A stretch of DNA of 64,000 nt from Paraburkholderia sartisoli. GTDB taxonomy: Bacteria; Pseudomonadota; Gammaproteobacteria; Burkholderiales; Burkholderiaceae. The stretch spans positions 434,001-498,000 of the forward strand of contig NZ_FNRQ01000001.1 of the NCBI RefSeq assembly GCF_900107685.1, in the 5' to 3' direction. Positions within the stretch are counted from its first letter, which is position 1. Each line of letters opens with the position of its first letter. Positions 19,099-28,500 of this stretch are shown here, piece by piece. The notes beneath the pieces are model-generated. The model was not told the DNA's origin. It ran no database searches and saw nothing but the letters and a program-made list of their open reading frames with translations. A program made the position numbers and the translations under genes.

Positions 19099-20031
19099 GT
19101 GCAACCCGATCTCGAACTGGTAGCCGTCCGCCGCGACGAGTCGTTCAAGGTGTGGTCGCACGGTTATCCGTACCGCACCGTGCGCTGGCACTTTCACCCT
19201 GAATACGAAATTCACCTGATCACCGCGACGACGGGCAAGGTGTTCGTCGGCGATTACATCGGCAGTTTTGTGCCGGGCAATCTCGTGATGACGGGCCCGA
19301 ACCTGCCGCACAACTGGGTGAGCGAAGTGCCGCGCGGCGAGACCGTCGAGCAGCGGTGCCTCGTGCTGCAGTTCGGCGCCGACTTCATCGCGAAGTGCAT
19401 CGATACGTTTCCGGAGTTGAAGCACATCGAAACGATGCTCGAGGATTCGCGCTCGGGCCTGCTGTTCGACGAAGCCGCCGGCGAGGCCGCGAAGCCGGTG
19501 CTCACGGAACTGCTTCACGCGCATGGCTTCCGGCGCATCACGCTGTTCCTGCAACTGCTTGAACTGCTCGCGCAATGCACGGGGCGCAGGACGCTCGCAA
19601 GCGCGACGTGGCAAACCGATCCGTCGGGCTATGCGTCGACGCGCATCAACCACGCGCTCGCGTATATCGACAAGAACCTCGCGCAGCCGATGCGCGAAGC
19701 CGATCTCGCGCAGCTTGCCGGGCAAAGCGTCAGCGCTTTCTCACGTTACTTCCGCCGTCATACCGGCCTGCCGTTCGTGCAGTACGTGAACCGTCTGCGC
19801 ATCAACATGGCGTGCCAGTTGCTGATGTCGGATGAACTGAGCATCACCGGGATCTGCTATCAGGTCGGCTTTAACAACCTGTCGAACTTCAACCGGCAGT
19901 TCCTGTTGCTGAAAGGCATGCCGCCGTCGAAGTTCCGCGCGTACCAGCAGCTCAATGCGGCAAGCGCCGTGGGGCCGGAAGTTCCGCCGGTGAGGCCCGC
20001 TGCGACAGTAGCGTCGTTTGCCGCAGGGTGA
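19099..20031 (+). CDS. AraC-family transcriptional regulator (MtlR-like) of the polyol island
   Basis: 310 residues: an N-terminal cupin-type sensing domain (HFHPEYEIHLI at about 31-41) and a C-terminal double helix-turn-helix ending in the family signature (ITGICYQVGFNNLSNFNRQF). The GTG at 19099 is chosen because AGGAGGG lies just upstream at 19088-19094 and the protein then begins MQPDLELVAVRRDE; an ATG at 19066 has no ribosome-binding site. It is divergent from dalD, which suggests it activates the polyol operons, as MtlR does for mannitol genes in Pseudomonas. The conserved box upstream of both -35 elements could be its site. Confidence 0.87.
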   Translation: MQPDLELVAVRRDESFKVWSHGYPYRTVRWHFHPEYEIHLITATTGKVFVGDYIGSFVPGNLVMTGPNLPHNWVSEVPRGETVEQRCLVLQFGADFIAKCIDTFPELKHIETMLEDSRSGLLFDEAAGEAAKPVLTELLHAHGFRRITLFLQLLELLAQCTGRRTLASATWQTDPSGYASTRINHALAYIDKNLAQPMREADLAQLAGQSVSAFSRYFRRHTGLPFVQYVNRLRINMACQLLMSDELSITGICYQVGFNNLSNFNRQFLLLKGMPPSKFRAYQQLNAASAVGPEVPPVRPAATVASFAAG

Positions 20032-20180
20032 CGGCGTTCACACGATCCGTCCGACGATCCCCTGGTTTTTTGTCTGTTACTGCTTGGCCGGCCCGATCCT
20101 GCGCCGGTCAGGCGGTAACGGTTATATGGCGCAATCCGGCGAGGCACCGGAAGCGCGCCGCGAACGCCGAAGCGCGTGCG

Positions 20181-21107
20181 TCAAAGCACCGTGCGCACGT
20201 GCCACAGTTCCGGAAACAGCACGACGTCGAGCATCTTGCGCAGATACGGCGCGCCGCTCGTGCCGCCCGTGCCCTGCTTGAAACCGATGATCCGCTCGAC
20301 GGTCGTCACGTGCCGGAAACGCCACTGGCGAAACGCGTCTTCCAGATCGACCAGTTCTTCGGCCATCTCGTACAGTTCCCAGTGCTGCGACGGATTGCGA
20401 TACACCTCGAGCCAAGCCGCTTCGACGGATGCGTCGTGCGTGGTGGGTTGCGTCCAGTCCCGCTCGAGCCGCTCCGGGTTGATCGCGAAACCGCGGCGCG
20501 CGAGCAGGCGGATCACCTCGTCGTAGAACGACGGCGCTTCGAGCGTGGCCTGCACTTCGGCGAGCACGTCGGGGCGATGCGCGTGGGGCTTCAGCATCTG
20601 CACGTTCTTGTTGCCGAGCAGAAACTCCAGCTGTCTGTACTGATACGACTGGAAGCCGGACGACGCGCCCAGGTAAGGCCGCATCGCGGTGTATTCGGAG
20701 GGCGTCATCGTCGCGAGCACGCTCCACGCCTGCACGAGCTGTTCGAGGATGCGCGACACGCGTGCGAGCATCTTGAACGCCGGCGGCAGTTTGTCGCCAT
20801 GCACGGAGGCGAGCGCGCCGCGCAGTTCGTAGAGCGCGAGCTTCATCCACAGCTCGCTCGTCTGATGCTGGACGATGAACAGCATCTCGTTGTGATCCGG
20901 CGAAAGCGGATGTTGCGCCGACAGGATCGACCCGAGCGACAGATAGTCGCCGTAACTCATCGACTTCGAGAAATCGAGCTGCGCGTCGTGCCAGCCTTCG
21001 GCGCTGGAAGGTGGCACGTGGGGCGCGTGGGCGCCCGTCGCCGCGCCATGTCCGAACGGACAGCCCTGCGAGGGTTCGTCGCCGGGCAACTGCATGTGGT
21101 CGGTCAT
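20181..21107 (-). CDS. kynA: Tryptophan 2,3-dioxygenase
   Basis: Heme enzyme opening the indole ring of L-tryptophan to N-formylkynurenine, 308 residues. Substrate-site His81 (VQHQTSELW), Arg158 (QYRQLE), heme-ligand His266 ([12 protein letters not shown]) and the GTGGTSG loop at 279-285 are all present. The first 40 residues are a variable extension, and Met5 is an alternative start. It begins 10 bases after the kynU stop in the operon kynB-kynU-kynA. Confidence 0.96.
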   Translation of the reverse strand: MTDHMQLPGDEPSQGCPFGHGAATGAHAPHVPPSSAEGWHDAQLDFSKSMSYGDYLSLGSILSAQHPLSPDHNEMLFIVQHQTSELWMKLALYELRGALASVHGDKLPPAFKMLARVSRILEQLVQAWSVLATMTPSEYTAMRPYLGASSGFQSYQYRQLEFLLGNKNVQMLKPHAHRPDVLAEVQATLEAPSFYDEVIRLLARRGFAINPERLERDWTQPTTHDASVEAAWLEVYRNPSQHWELYEMAEELVDLEDAFRQWRFRHVTTVERIIGFKQGTGGTSGAPYLRKMLDVVLFPELWHVRTVL

Positions 21108-21117
21108 TGCGCGCTCC

Positions 21118-22368
21118 TCAGGTTACCGCGCCGCGCGTCGCGAATTCGGGGGCGCGCCAGGTTTCGTTCGCGAGCACGTCGCGCAGCGTTTCGACCGCGT
21201 CCCATACGTCGACGTAGCGCGTATAGAGCGGCGTGAAGCCGAAGCGCAGCACGTGCGGCTCGCGATAGTCGCCGATCACGCCGCGCGCGATCAGCGCCTG
21301 CATCACTGCGTAGCCGTCCGGATGCTCGAAGCTCGCATGCGAGCCGCGCTGCGCGTGCTCGCGCGGCGTGACGAGCGTGAGCGGAAATTCACGGCAACGC
21401 GACTCGACGAGTTCGATGAAGAGATCCGTCAGCGCCAGCGACTTTTTGCGGATCGCCTGCATGTCGGTCTGCAGGAACACGTCGAGACCGGATTCGACGA
21501 GCGCCATCGAGACCATCGGCTGCGTGCCGCACAGAAAGCGGCCGACGCCGTCGTCCGGACGGTACGTGGGATTCATCTCGAACGGCGCGCGATGTCCCCA
21601 CCAGCCGGAAAGCGGCTGCGAAAACGCGTTCTGATGCCGCGCCGCGACCCACACGAACGCGGGCGAGCCGGGGCCACCGTTCAGATACTTGTACGTGCAG
21701 CCGACGGCATAATCCGCGTTCGCGCCGTTCAGATCGACCGGCACCGCGCCCGCCGAATGGGCGAGATCCCACAGCGCAAGTGTGCCCGCTTCGTGAATCA
21801 GCTTCGTCAGCGCGGGCATGTCGTGCATGTAGCCCGTGCGGTAGTTCACGTGCGTGATCATCACGACGGCCGTGTCGTCGCCGAGCGCGGCGGGCAGCGC
21901 CGACGGGTCGTCGATCAGACGGAGTTCATAGCCGCGGTCGAGCTGTTCGATCAGACCTTGCGCGATGTACAGATCGGTCGGGAAGTTCGAGCGCTCCGAC
22001 ACGATCACGCGACGCTTCGGATCGCGACTGTCCTGTAGCCGCAACGCCGCGGACAGCAGCTTGAAAAGGTTGACCGAAATCGTATCGGTGACGACCACTT
22101 CGTTTTCCCCCGCGCCGATCAGCGGCGCGAGCTTGTTGCCGAGCCGCCGCGGCAACGCGAACCAGCCGGCGCTGTTCCAGCTGCGGATCAGGCCTTCGCC
22201 CCATTCGGCGGCGATGACGGTCTGCGCGCGTTGCGCGGCGGCGGCCGGCGCGACGCCGAGCGAGTTGCCGTCGAGATAGATCGTCGCCGCGGGCAACGCG
22301 AACTCGTTGCGTAACGCGGCGAGCGGGTCGGCGCTGTCGAGTGCCACGGCTTCTTCACGGGTATTCAT
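21118..22368 (-). CDS. kynU: Kynureninase
   Basis: PLP enzyme cleaving L-kynurenine to anthranilate and alanine, 416 residues, normal length. The PLP lysine is Lys227 ([12 protein letters not shown]), with Asp201 and His204 in WDLAHSAGA binding the cofactor. The start ATG 22368 is 82 bases after kynB. It is the middle gene of kynBUA. Confidence 0.96.
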   Translation of the reverse strand: MNTREEAVALDSADPLAALRNEFALPAATIYLDGNSLGVAPAAAAQRAQTVIAAEWGEGLIRSWNSAGWFALPRRLGNKLAPLIGAGENEVVVTDTISVNLFKLLSAALRLQDSRDPKRRVIVSERSNFPTDLYIAQGLIEQLDRGYELRLIDDPSALPAALGDDTAVVMITHVNYRTGYMHDMPALTKLIHEAGTLALWDLAHSAGAVPVDLNGANADYAVGCTYKYLNGGPGSPAFVWVAARHQNAFSQPLSGWWGHRAPFEMNPTYRPDDGVGRFLCGTQPMVSMALVESGLDVFLQTDMQAIRKKSLALTDLFIELVESRCREFPLTLVTPREHAQRGSHASFEHPDGYAVMQALIARGVIGDYREPHVLRFGFTPLYTRYVDVWDAVETLRDVLANETWRAPEFATRGAVT

Positions 22369-22450
22369 GATGATCCTGTCAAAAGGTATTCGGATGAGCC
22401 AGCGCGCGGTGCGCCCGAACGCGATCCATGGGGTTCAGGTGTTCAGGGAT

Positions 22451-23086
22451 TCAAAGAGCCCGTAGCACGGCGCGTACCGGACTCGCATCGAGCGTCGTGA
22501 ACTTGAGCGGCAGCGCGATGAGCTCGTAGTCGCCTTCTTCGACGGCATCCAGCACGATGCCTTCGAGAATCGCCATCCGGTGCGCGCGGACGCGGTGATG
22601 GGCGTCCATCGTCTTCGATTCCTGCGGATCGAGCGAAGGCGTGTCGATGCCGATCAGCTGGACACCACGCGAAGCCAGCAGGTCGACCGTCTCCGGGGCC
22701 ACCGCGCAGAACGCGCTGTCCCACGCGGTGGTCGGCGCGCGCCTGTAGGTGCGCAGCAGCACGCGCGGCGGCAGCGCGTCGCCCCGGTCCAGCGCGGCGG
22801 CGATGTGCGCGGGCATCACCCGCGGCGCCGCGCCGATGCAATGAATCACGCGACACCGCCCGATATACGCATCCAGCGGCACGGCGCCGATCGCGGCACC
22901 TTCGGCGTCGTAATGCAGCGGCGCGTCGGTATGGGCGCCGGTGTGCGGCGACAGTGTCATCCGCGCAACATTCACCGGCGAGCCGGCTTCCATGCGCCAG
23001 ACACGCTCGATGCCAACCGGCGTGTCGCCCGGCCAGACGGGCGTTGCGGGGTCGATCGGCGGGGTGATGTCCCAGAGTCCGTCCAT
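22451..23086 (-). CDS. kynB: Kynurenine formamidase
   Basis: Hydrolyses N-formylkynurenine to kynurenine, a metal-dependent cyclase-like hydrolase. 211 residues from ATG 23086, matching the usual length near 210; the longer upstream frame would cross the kynR promoter. Metal ligands lie in [14 protein letters not shown]: His48, His52, Asp54 and His58. GGAG lies just before the ATG. First gene of the operon, divergent from kynR. Confidence 0.95.
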   Translation of the reverse strand: MDGLWDITPPIDPATPVWPGDTPVGIERVWRMEAGSPVNVARMTLSPHTGAHTDAPLHYDAEGAAIGAVPLDAYIGRCRVIHCIGAAPRVMPAHIAAALDRGDALPPRVLLRTYRRAPTTAWDSAFCAVAPETVDLLASRGVQLIGIDTPSLDPQESKTMDAHHRVRAHRMAILEGIVLDAVEEGDYELIALPLKFTTLDASPVRAVLRAL

Positions 23087-23141
23087 GTCTCCATCGTCAT
23101 ATCGGTCCAATCCTGAAATGATAGGCGCGCCCCCGCGAAAT

Positions 23142-23160
23142 GTGATTGCGAAAAAATCAC
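23142..23160. promoter_or_regulatory. Inverted repeat in the kynB-kynR intergenic region, candidate KynR operator
   Basis: GTGATT and AATCAC, separated by 7 bases, form a perfect 6-bp inverted repeat midway between the two divergent starts. Lrp-type regulators bind such sites; KynR binding here is inferred. Confidence 0.5.
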
Positions 23161-23216
23161 CTTCTTTGGCCTGTCCTGGAACATAATTTGAGATAAATGG
23201 GAAAGGGAGACCGAAT

Positions 23217-23723
23217 ATGAACGCGATCTCGCTCGACGCCACCGATTGCCGTATCCTGGCGGTGCTTCAGCATGAAGGACGGATCAGTAACCTCGATCTG
23301 GCAGAACGGATTTCGCTGTCCCCTTCCGCCTGTCTCAGGCGGTTGCGCCTGCTGGAAGAGCAGGGCGTCATCGAGCGCTACCGGGCGTGCCTGAACCGCG
23401 AGGTGCTGGGCTTCGAGCTGGAGGCGTTCGTGCAGGTGTCGATGCGCAACGACCAGGAGAACTGGCACGAGCGTTTCGCGGCGGCGGTGCGGGACTGGCC
23501 GGAGGTGGTCGGCGCGTTCGTCGTGACGGGGGAGAGCCACTACGTGCTGCGCGTGCTGGCGCACAACCTCAAGCACTATTCGGACTTCGTGCTGAGCCGG
23601 TTGTACAAGGCGCCCGGCGTGATGGATATCCGCTCGAACATCGTGCTGCAGACGCTCAAGGAAGATTCGGGCGTGCCGGTGCAACTGGTATCGGGCGCAA
23701 GCGCCAGCGTGGCGGCGAAGTAG
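23217..23723 (+). CDS. kynR: Lrp/AsnC-family regulator of kynurenine genes
   Basis: 168 residues, with an N-terminal helix-turn-helix ([29 protein letters not shown], about 22-50) and a C-terminal RAM domain (about 65-150). In Pseudomonas KynR responds to L-kynurenine and controls the kyn genes; the divergent arrangement here is the same. AAAGGGAG precedes ATG 23217. Highly likely, although other Lrp-family members cannot be excluded from sequence alone. Confidence 0.88.
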   Translation: MNAISLDATDCRILAVLQHEGRISNLDLAERISLSPSACLRRLRLLEEQGVIERYRACLNREVLGFELEAFVQVSMRNDQENWHERFAAAVRDWPEVVGAFVVTGESHYVLRVLAHNLKHYSDFVLSRLYKAPGVMDIRSNIVLQTLKEDSGVPVQLVSGASASVAAK

Positions 23724-23802
23724 CCGCCGCGACGGCCGGCTGTCGCTCGTCTGCGTCCTCGATTTGCAGCAACCGGGCTGTTGGGCCCGGCGCCCGCTGC
23801 GC

Positions 23803-24312
23803 TCAGAGCGGCCCGAGGGCGTGGAAGTTGCCGTTCTGGAACACGAGCGGCTGGGCTTCGCCTGCCTGATCGACGAAACCACAGCGCTCCACTTCGCCGA
23901 CGAAGATCACGTGATCGCCTTCTTCGTAACGGCTGCGGTTGTGGCACTCGAACCATGCGAGCGCGCCGTCGAGCACCGGCATGCCGGAGTCGCCGGCCGC
24001 GTGCGAGACACCTTCGAAGCGGTCGCCCTTGACGGTGGCGAAGCGCTTGCACAGGTCGAGCTGTGACGCCGCCAGCACATTCACTACATAATGACTGTTG
24101 TCGCGAAACACGGGCATCGAAGCCGAGCGGAGCGCGAGGCTCCAGAGCACGAGCGGCGGCGCCATCGAAACCGAGTTGAACGAACTGGCGGTGATGCCGA
24201 TGAGCTGGCCGGACGGGGCGCGCGTGGTGATCACCGTGACGCCGGTGGCGAACTGGCTGAGGGCGCGCCTGAACGCATCCTGATCGAAGTTGGGCGGGCT
24301 CGCGGTTTTCAT
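23803..24312 (-). CDS. Flavin reductase-like FMN-binding protein
   Basis: 169 residues from ATG 24312; the open frame extends upstream, but that part is low-complexity and not family-like. Features of the flavin reductase family are the N-terminal FRRALSQFATGVTVIT, ITASSFNSVSMAPPLVLWSL (FMN phosphate loop) and the HDN-like ECHNRSRYEEGDHVIFVGEV. It may supply reduced FMN to a two-component monooxygenase or act alone; no monooxygenase is adjacent. It is convergent with kynR and divergent from msrA. Confidence 0.85.
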   Translation of the reverse strand: MKTASPPNFDQDAFRRALSQFATGVTVITTRAPSGQLIGITASSFNSVSMAPPLVLWSLALRSASMPVFRDNSHYVVNVLAASQLDLCKRFATVKGDRFEGVSHAAGDSGMPVLDGALAWFECHNRSRYEEGDHVIFVGEVERCGFVDQAGEAQPLVFQNGNFHALGPL

Positions 24313-24554
24313 CGGACGCGTGCTCCGGATGCGGGCAGTGGGAGCGGTGCGGGCGGTACAGTGCGCCGGGCAGGAAGAATTGATTCGAAAGTCATGTAGA
24401 AAATTGGCGAATTGCCCCAATTCTATCGGAATCGCGGGCAGGCCAGCCGCGCACCGCGGCCGGTGTACGCAAAACCCGCCAGGTTGAACAGATTCCGCCG
24501 GAATCGCTGCACGGGCGGGGCGTGCGATGCCGCATTGAGCAAGGAGTGATCAGC

Positions 24555-25103
24555 ATGAGTCAGACAAGTGAAGTCGCCACCCTGGGCGGCGGCTGCTTCT
24601 GGTGTCTCGAGGCGGTCTATCTGGGTGTCGACGGCGTGAACGCCGTGGAATCCGGCTACGCGGGCGGCCAGGTCGACCAGCCGACCTACGAACAGGTCTG
24701 CGACGGCGACACCGGTCATGCGGAAGTAGTGAATGTCGACTTCGATCCGTCGAAGATCAGCTACCGCGAGATTCTCGATATCTTCTTCGCGATCCATGAT
24801 CCGACGCAGCTGAACCGTCAGGGCAACGACGTCGGCACGCAGTACCGGTCGGTGATCTTCACCCACTCGGATGCGCAGCGCGACATGGCGGAACAGGCGA
24901 TCCGCGAGATCGCCGCCGAAGGCATCCATGACGGCAAGATCGTCACGCAGGTGCTGCCGCTCGACGGCAATTACTGGCCGGCCGAGGCGTATCACCAGAA
25001 CTACTTCGCGCAGCATCCGGACCAGGGCTATTGTGCGTTCGTCGTCGCGCCGAAGGTCGCGAAGTTCCGCCAGAAGTTCGCGCACCGCATCAAGGCCAGC
25101 TAA
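24555..25103 (+). CDS. msrA: Peptide methionine-S-sulfoxide reductase
   Basis: Repairs the S-epimer of methionine sulfoxide in proteins, 182 residues. Catalytic Cys14 lies in GGGCFWC (GCFW at 13-16), with DPTQLNRQGNDVGTQYRS and the YHQNYF motif typical of the family. A second Cys is three residues on (Cys17) and another lies in GYCAF near the C-terminus and could resolve the sulfenic acid. AAGGAG at 24541 precedes ATG 24555, which decides the start over an upstream ATG at 24522. Confidence 0.95.
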   Translation: MSQTSEVATLGGGCFWCLEAVYLGVDGVNAVESGYAGGQVDQPTYEQVCDGDTGHAEVVNVDFDPSKISYREILDIFFAIHDPTQLNRQGNDVGTQYRSVIFTHSDAQRDMAEQAIREIAAEGIHDGKIVTQVLPLDGNYWPAEAYHQNYFAQHPDQGYCAFVVAPKVAKFRQKFAHRIKAS

Positions 25104-25195
25104 TCCCCGGGCCGCCCGTCCGCTCGTCTCCGTGACGGGCGCGGGCGCCCGACCTCGCGCGCCCGCGCACCGCCCGGCGTCACTGCATCACTGCA

Positions 25196-26410
25196 TCACT
25201 GCGGCCTGTCGTACATATACCGCCGCGACCACCGCAGCGTTTTCGCGCTGCGACCGGCCTTGCGGCAGACCACCTGAAAGATCGAGACGTCGTCGTTTTC
25301 GAACGCGTACGCGCAACCGGCCAGGTACACGCGCCAGATGCGGAATTTCTCGTCGTCGACGAGACTGCGCGCAACGTCCGCATGCGCTTCGAAATTCTCG
25401 GCCCAGATATCGAGTGTGCGCGCGTAGTGCCGGCGCAGGCTTTCGACGTCAACCGCCTCCAGTCCGCCACGCTGCATCGCTTCGAGCGCGAGGCTGATGT
25501 GCGGCAGCTCGCCGTCCGGAAACACATAGCGGTCGATGAACTCGCCGCCGCCGAGCGCCGTTTCGCCACTGTTGTAGTCGGTCGACGTGATGCCGTGGTT
25601 CATCGCGATGCCGTCGTCGACGAGCAGGTCGTGAATCCTCTTGAAATAGCCCGGCAGATTCTTGCGCCCAACGTGCTCGAACATGCCGACGCTCGTGATC
25701 CGGTCGAACTGGCCTTCGATGTCGCGGTAATCCTGCAGACGGATTTCGATCTGGCCTTCGAGCCCGGCCGCTTTTACGCGTGCCGTCGCGAGATCGAACT
25801 GGTTCTGCGACAGCGTCACGCCGGTACATTTCGCGCCGAACTTCTGCGCGGCGCGCAGCACGAGCGCGCCCCAGCCGCAGCCGATGTCGAGCAGACGCTG
25901 GCCCGGCTGCAACTGGATTTTCGTCAGGATGTGATCGATCTTCTTGATCTGCGCGGTGGCAAGATCTTCGTCGCCGTTCTCGAAGTACGCGCACGAGTAC
26001 ACCATGTTCTCGTCGAGCCAGAGCTGGTAGAACTCGTTCGAGACATCGTAGTGATACTGGATCGCTTTCTTGTCGGACGTTTTCGAGTGATTGAAGTAGC
26101 GTCGCACGCGCGCGAGCTTGCCGGCGCTGGTCACCGTGCTGCGTGCGAGCGAATAGCTGATGTTGATGATGTCCGACAGCTTGCCTTCGATGTCGATCTT
26201 GCCCTTCACGTACGCCTCGCCGAGATTGTCGAGGCTCGGTTCGAGCAGATAGGGCAGCGCGGTTGCGCTCTTCACGTGCAGCGTGACACGAGGCGCGGCG
26301 AACTGCCCGAAGTCGTGCTGCTGGCCGTCCCACAGCACGAGACGCGCCGGCAGGTTGGCCGTGCTTCTTACATCTTCTGCCCACTGCGCCAGCTTCTTCT
26401 CCCAGAACAT
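25196..26410 (-). CDS. cfa: Cyclopropane-fatty-acyl-phospholipid synthase
   Basis: Transfers a methylene group from SAM to unsaturated acyl chains of membrane phospholipids, 404 residues. The SAM motif LLDIGCGWG is at 173-181, YHYDVSN at 119-125, and the conserved Cys140 lies in YSCAYFEN. ATG 26410 with GGAGAAATCAC before it is preferred to an in-frame Met 11 codons upstream. It is downstream of pdxH on the same strand with a 140-base gap, so it may have its own promoter. Induction in stationary phase is typical of the family. Confidence 0.92.
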   Translation of the reverse strand: MFWEKKLAQWAEDVRSTANLPARLVLWDGQQHDFGQFAAPRVTLHVKSATALPYLLEPSLDNLGEAYVKGKIDIEGKLSDIINISYSLARSTVTSAGKLARVRRYFNHSKTSDKKAIQYHYDVSNEFYQLWLDENMVYSCAYFENGDEDLATAQIKKIDHILTKIQLQPGQRLLDIGCGWGALVLRAAQKFGAKCTGVTLSQNQFDLATARVKAAGLEGQIEIRLQDYRDIEGQFDRITSVGMFEHVGRKNLPGYFKRIHDLLVDDGIAMNHGITSTDYNSGETALGGGEFIDRYVFPDGELPHISLALEAMQRGGLEAVDVESLRRHYARTLDIWAENFEAHADVARSLVDDEKFRIWRVYLAGCAYAFENDDVSIFQVVCRKAGRSAKTLRWSRRYMYDRPQ

Positions 26411-26550
26411 GTGATTTCTCCGTGTCCAATGAAATAAAAGCAAAGCCTGTGGATCGCTGTGTGACTCCGACGCCGGATGCCCACGCGATCCGGCCGGTCG
26501 GCGCGGCCACCCGGTAAGGGCGCGCCGCGCACCGGCATCTTGTTATGACG

Positions 26551-27189
26551 TCAAGGCGACAACCGTGCGATTTGCCATTCGCCGGCGGCGGTGCGCGTAT
26601 AGCGCAGACGGTCGTGCAGCCGTGACGGCCGTCCCTGCCAGAATTCGATGGTGTCCGGTACGAGCCGGTAACCGCCCCAATGCGGCGGGCGCGGCGGATC
26701 GTCGCCAAAGCGTTCGGTGAAGTCACGCTCGCGTGCTTCGAGTACGGCGCGGCTTTCAATTACCTGACTCTGCTCGGATGCCCAGGCACCGATGCGCGAG
26801 CTGGCCGGACGGGACGCGAAGTACGCGTCGCTTTCGGCTTCGCTCGTCTTGATGACGGTGCCCTCGATACGCACCTGGCGCTCGAGTTCGATCCAGTAAA
26901 AGAGCAGGCTCGCTTGCGGGTTCTCCGCCAGCGCGCGGCCCTTGCGGCTTTCGTAATTCGTGAAGAAGGTAAAGCCGCGCTCGTCCACGCCCTTGATGAG
27001 CACGATGCGCGCCGAAGGGCGGCCACGGCCGTCGACGGTGGCGAGTGTCATCGTGTTCGGTTCGGGGAGCCTGGCTTCCAGTGCCTGCGCGAACCACGTG
27101 TTGAACTGCCGGATCGGGTCGCGATCGACCTCGGCTTCGTCCAGCGAACCGAGTGAGTAATTCTTCCGGAGTTCGGCGAGGGTCGTCAT
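26551..27189 (-). CDS. pdxH: Pyridoxamine/pyridoxine 5'-phosphate oxidase
   Basis: FMN enzyme making pyridoxal 5'-phosphate, 212 residues. Conserved segments are [24 protein letters not shown], the FMN/PLP region RQVRIEG and the C-terminal [32 protein letters not shown] (complement of 27218-27223) about 30 bases upstream is a likely -10. A degenerate hairpin repeat lies further upstream (27251-27310). Confidence 0.95.
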   Translation of the reverse strand: MTTLAELRKNYSLGSLDEAEVDRDPIRQFNTWFAQALEARLPEPNTMTLATVDGRGRPSARIVLIKGVDERGFTFFTNYESRKGRALAENPQASLLFYWIELERQVRIEGTVIKTSEAESDAYFASRPASSRIGAWASEQSQVIESRAVLEARERDFTERFGDDPPRPPHWGGYRLVPDTIEFWQGRPSRLHDRLRYTRTAAGEWQIARLSP

Positions 27190-27500
27190 GTTCTTATGCG
27201 AGCGCTACAGTAGGGTCAGTATAGCGAAGGAACGAAAAATCTGCGCTGCGTCCTGTCAACCCGGATTCGTGCAAAGCACGTACTTCGCTCTCATGCAGGA
27301 TCGTTGCCGTCACCATGGGAACGCCGCATCCGTGGGCGGGCGCGTCTCCGGCCGCCGACCTGAAAGCCGATGTTCAGGCAGAATACGGGCTGCGCTGTCC
27401 AGCCCGGCCATGGGCACACGCCAGCGCATATCAAGCCGGCTTCAAGACAGCAGCAAGCCATACATGCAGGTAGAAGCCCGTATCCGTCAGGTCCCCGATC
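27190..27500. other. Divergent intergenic region between pdxH and tcdA
   Basis: 311 bases with the putative pdxH -10 (27218-27223) and the decayed hairpin repeat E. No gene is supportable. Confidence 0.5.
27251..27310 (-). repeat. Degenerate hairpin repeat, copy E
   Basis: Keeps TCCTGTC and AACC at the left, an inner CGTGC-AAA-GCACG stem, TACT, and CATGCAGGATCGTTGCCG at the right, all aligning with copy D. The outer stem no longer pairs. It is read as a decayed relative; the similarity is partial. Confidence 0.55.
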
Positions 27501-28382
27501 ATGTCCACGCCGCACGCAACCCCGCCTTCCAACGCCTTGTTCGATGTTACTACCGGCATCGACGCGAGTGAATCCGCCGATCACGCGAGGCGTTTCGGCG
27601 GCATCGCGCGGCTCTACGGCGCGCCGGCGCTGACGGCGTTCGGGCGGGCTCACGTGGCGGTGATCGGCATCGGCGGCGTCGGGTCGTGGGCCGCCGAGGC
27701 GCTGGCGCGCAGCGCGATCGGCACGCTCACGCTGATCGATCTCGACAACGTCGCGGAAAGCAACACGAACCGGCAGATCCACGCGCTCGACGGCAACTAT
27801 GGCAAGCCGAAAGTCGAAGCGATGGCGGAGCGCATCAGGCAGATCAATCCACAGTGCGACGTGCGTCTCGTCGAGGACTTCATCGAGCCGGACAATTTCG
27901 CGTCGGTGCTGGGCGGCGGCGGTTTCGACTTTGTCGTCGATGCGATCGACAGCGTGCGCACGAAGACCGCGCTGATCGCCTGGTGCGTCGCGCAGAAGCT
28001 GCCGCTCATCACGGTCGGCGGCGCGGGCGGCCAGCTCGATCCGACGCGCATCCGTATCGACGACCTCGCGCTGACGATCCAGGACCCGCTGCTCTCGAAA
28101 GTGCGCGCGCAACTGCGCAAACAGCACGGGTTTCCGCGCGGCCCGAAGGCGAAGTTCAAGGTGAGCGCCGTGTATTCCGACGAGCCGCTGATCTATCCGG
28201 AAGCCGCTGTCTGCGATATCGACGAGGAAGCGGAGCACGTGACGACGTCGCCAGGACACACCGGGCCGGTCGGGCTCAACTGCGCGGGTTTCGGATCGAG
28301 CGTGTGCGTGACGGCGAGCTTCGGATTCGCCGCGGTCGCGCATGTGCTGCGCGCACTCGCCCAGCAGGCCAACGCGAAATAG
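27501..28382 (+). CDS. tcdA: tRNA threonylcarbamoyladenosine dehydratase
   Basis: E1-like ATP-dependent enzyme that cyclises t6A at position 37 of ANN-reading tRNAs to ct6A, 293 residues. The Rossmann motif GIGGVGSW is at 56-63, the adenylate-binding region LIDLDNVAESNTNRQ at 78-92, and the tail contains SAVYSDE and a Cys in AVCDID. Also called csdL or ygdL; E. coli pairs it with the CsdA/CsdE sulfur-relay genes, which are not nearby here. It ends at a bidirectional terminator. Confidence 0.93.
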   Translation: MSTPHATPPSNALFDVTTGIDASESADHARRFGGIARLYGAPALTAFGRAHVAVIGIGGVGSWAAEALARSAIGTLTLIDLDNVAESNTNRQIHALDGNYGKPKVEAMAERIRQINPQCDVRLVEDFIEPDNFASVLGGGGFDFVVDAIDSVRTKTALIAWCVAQKLPLITVGGAGGQLDPTRIRIDDLALTIQDPLLSKVRAQLRKQHGFPRGPKAKFKVSAVYSDEPLIYPEAAVCDIDEEAEHVTTSPGHTGPVGLNCAGFGSSVCVTASFGFAAVAHVLRALAQQANAK

Positions 28383-28438
28383 CCGGCGGCGCGAAGCGCC
28401 CGGGCGCTTCGCCCAGGCGCATGCAAGCACGCATGCAC

Positions 28439-28469
28439 AAAAAAACGCGACCCGTGGGTCGCGTTTTTT
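28439..28469. terminator. Bidirectional terminator between tcdA and the CnoX-like gene
   Basis: AACGCGACCC pairs with GGGTCGCGTT with a very short loop; A and T runs flank both sides. Confidence 0.88.
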
Positions 28470-28500
28470 CATCGTGCCGGCAAAACGCCAGCCCGGACGA

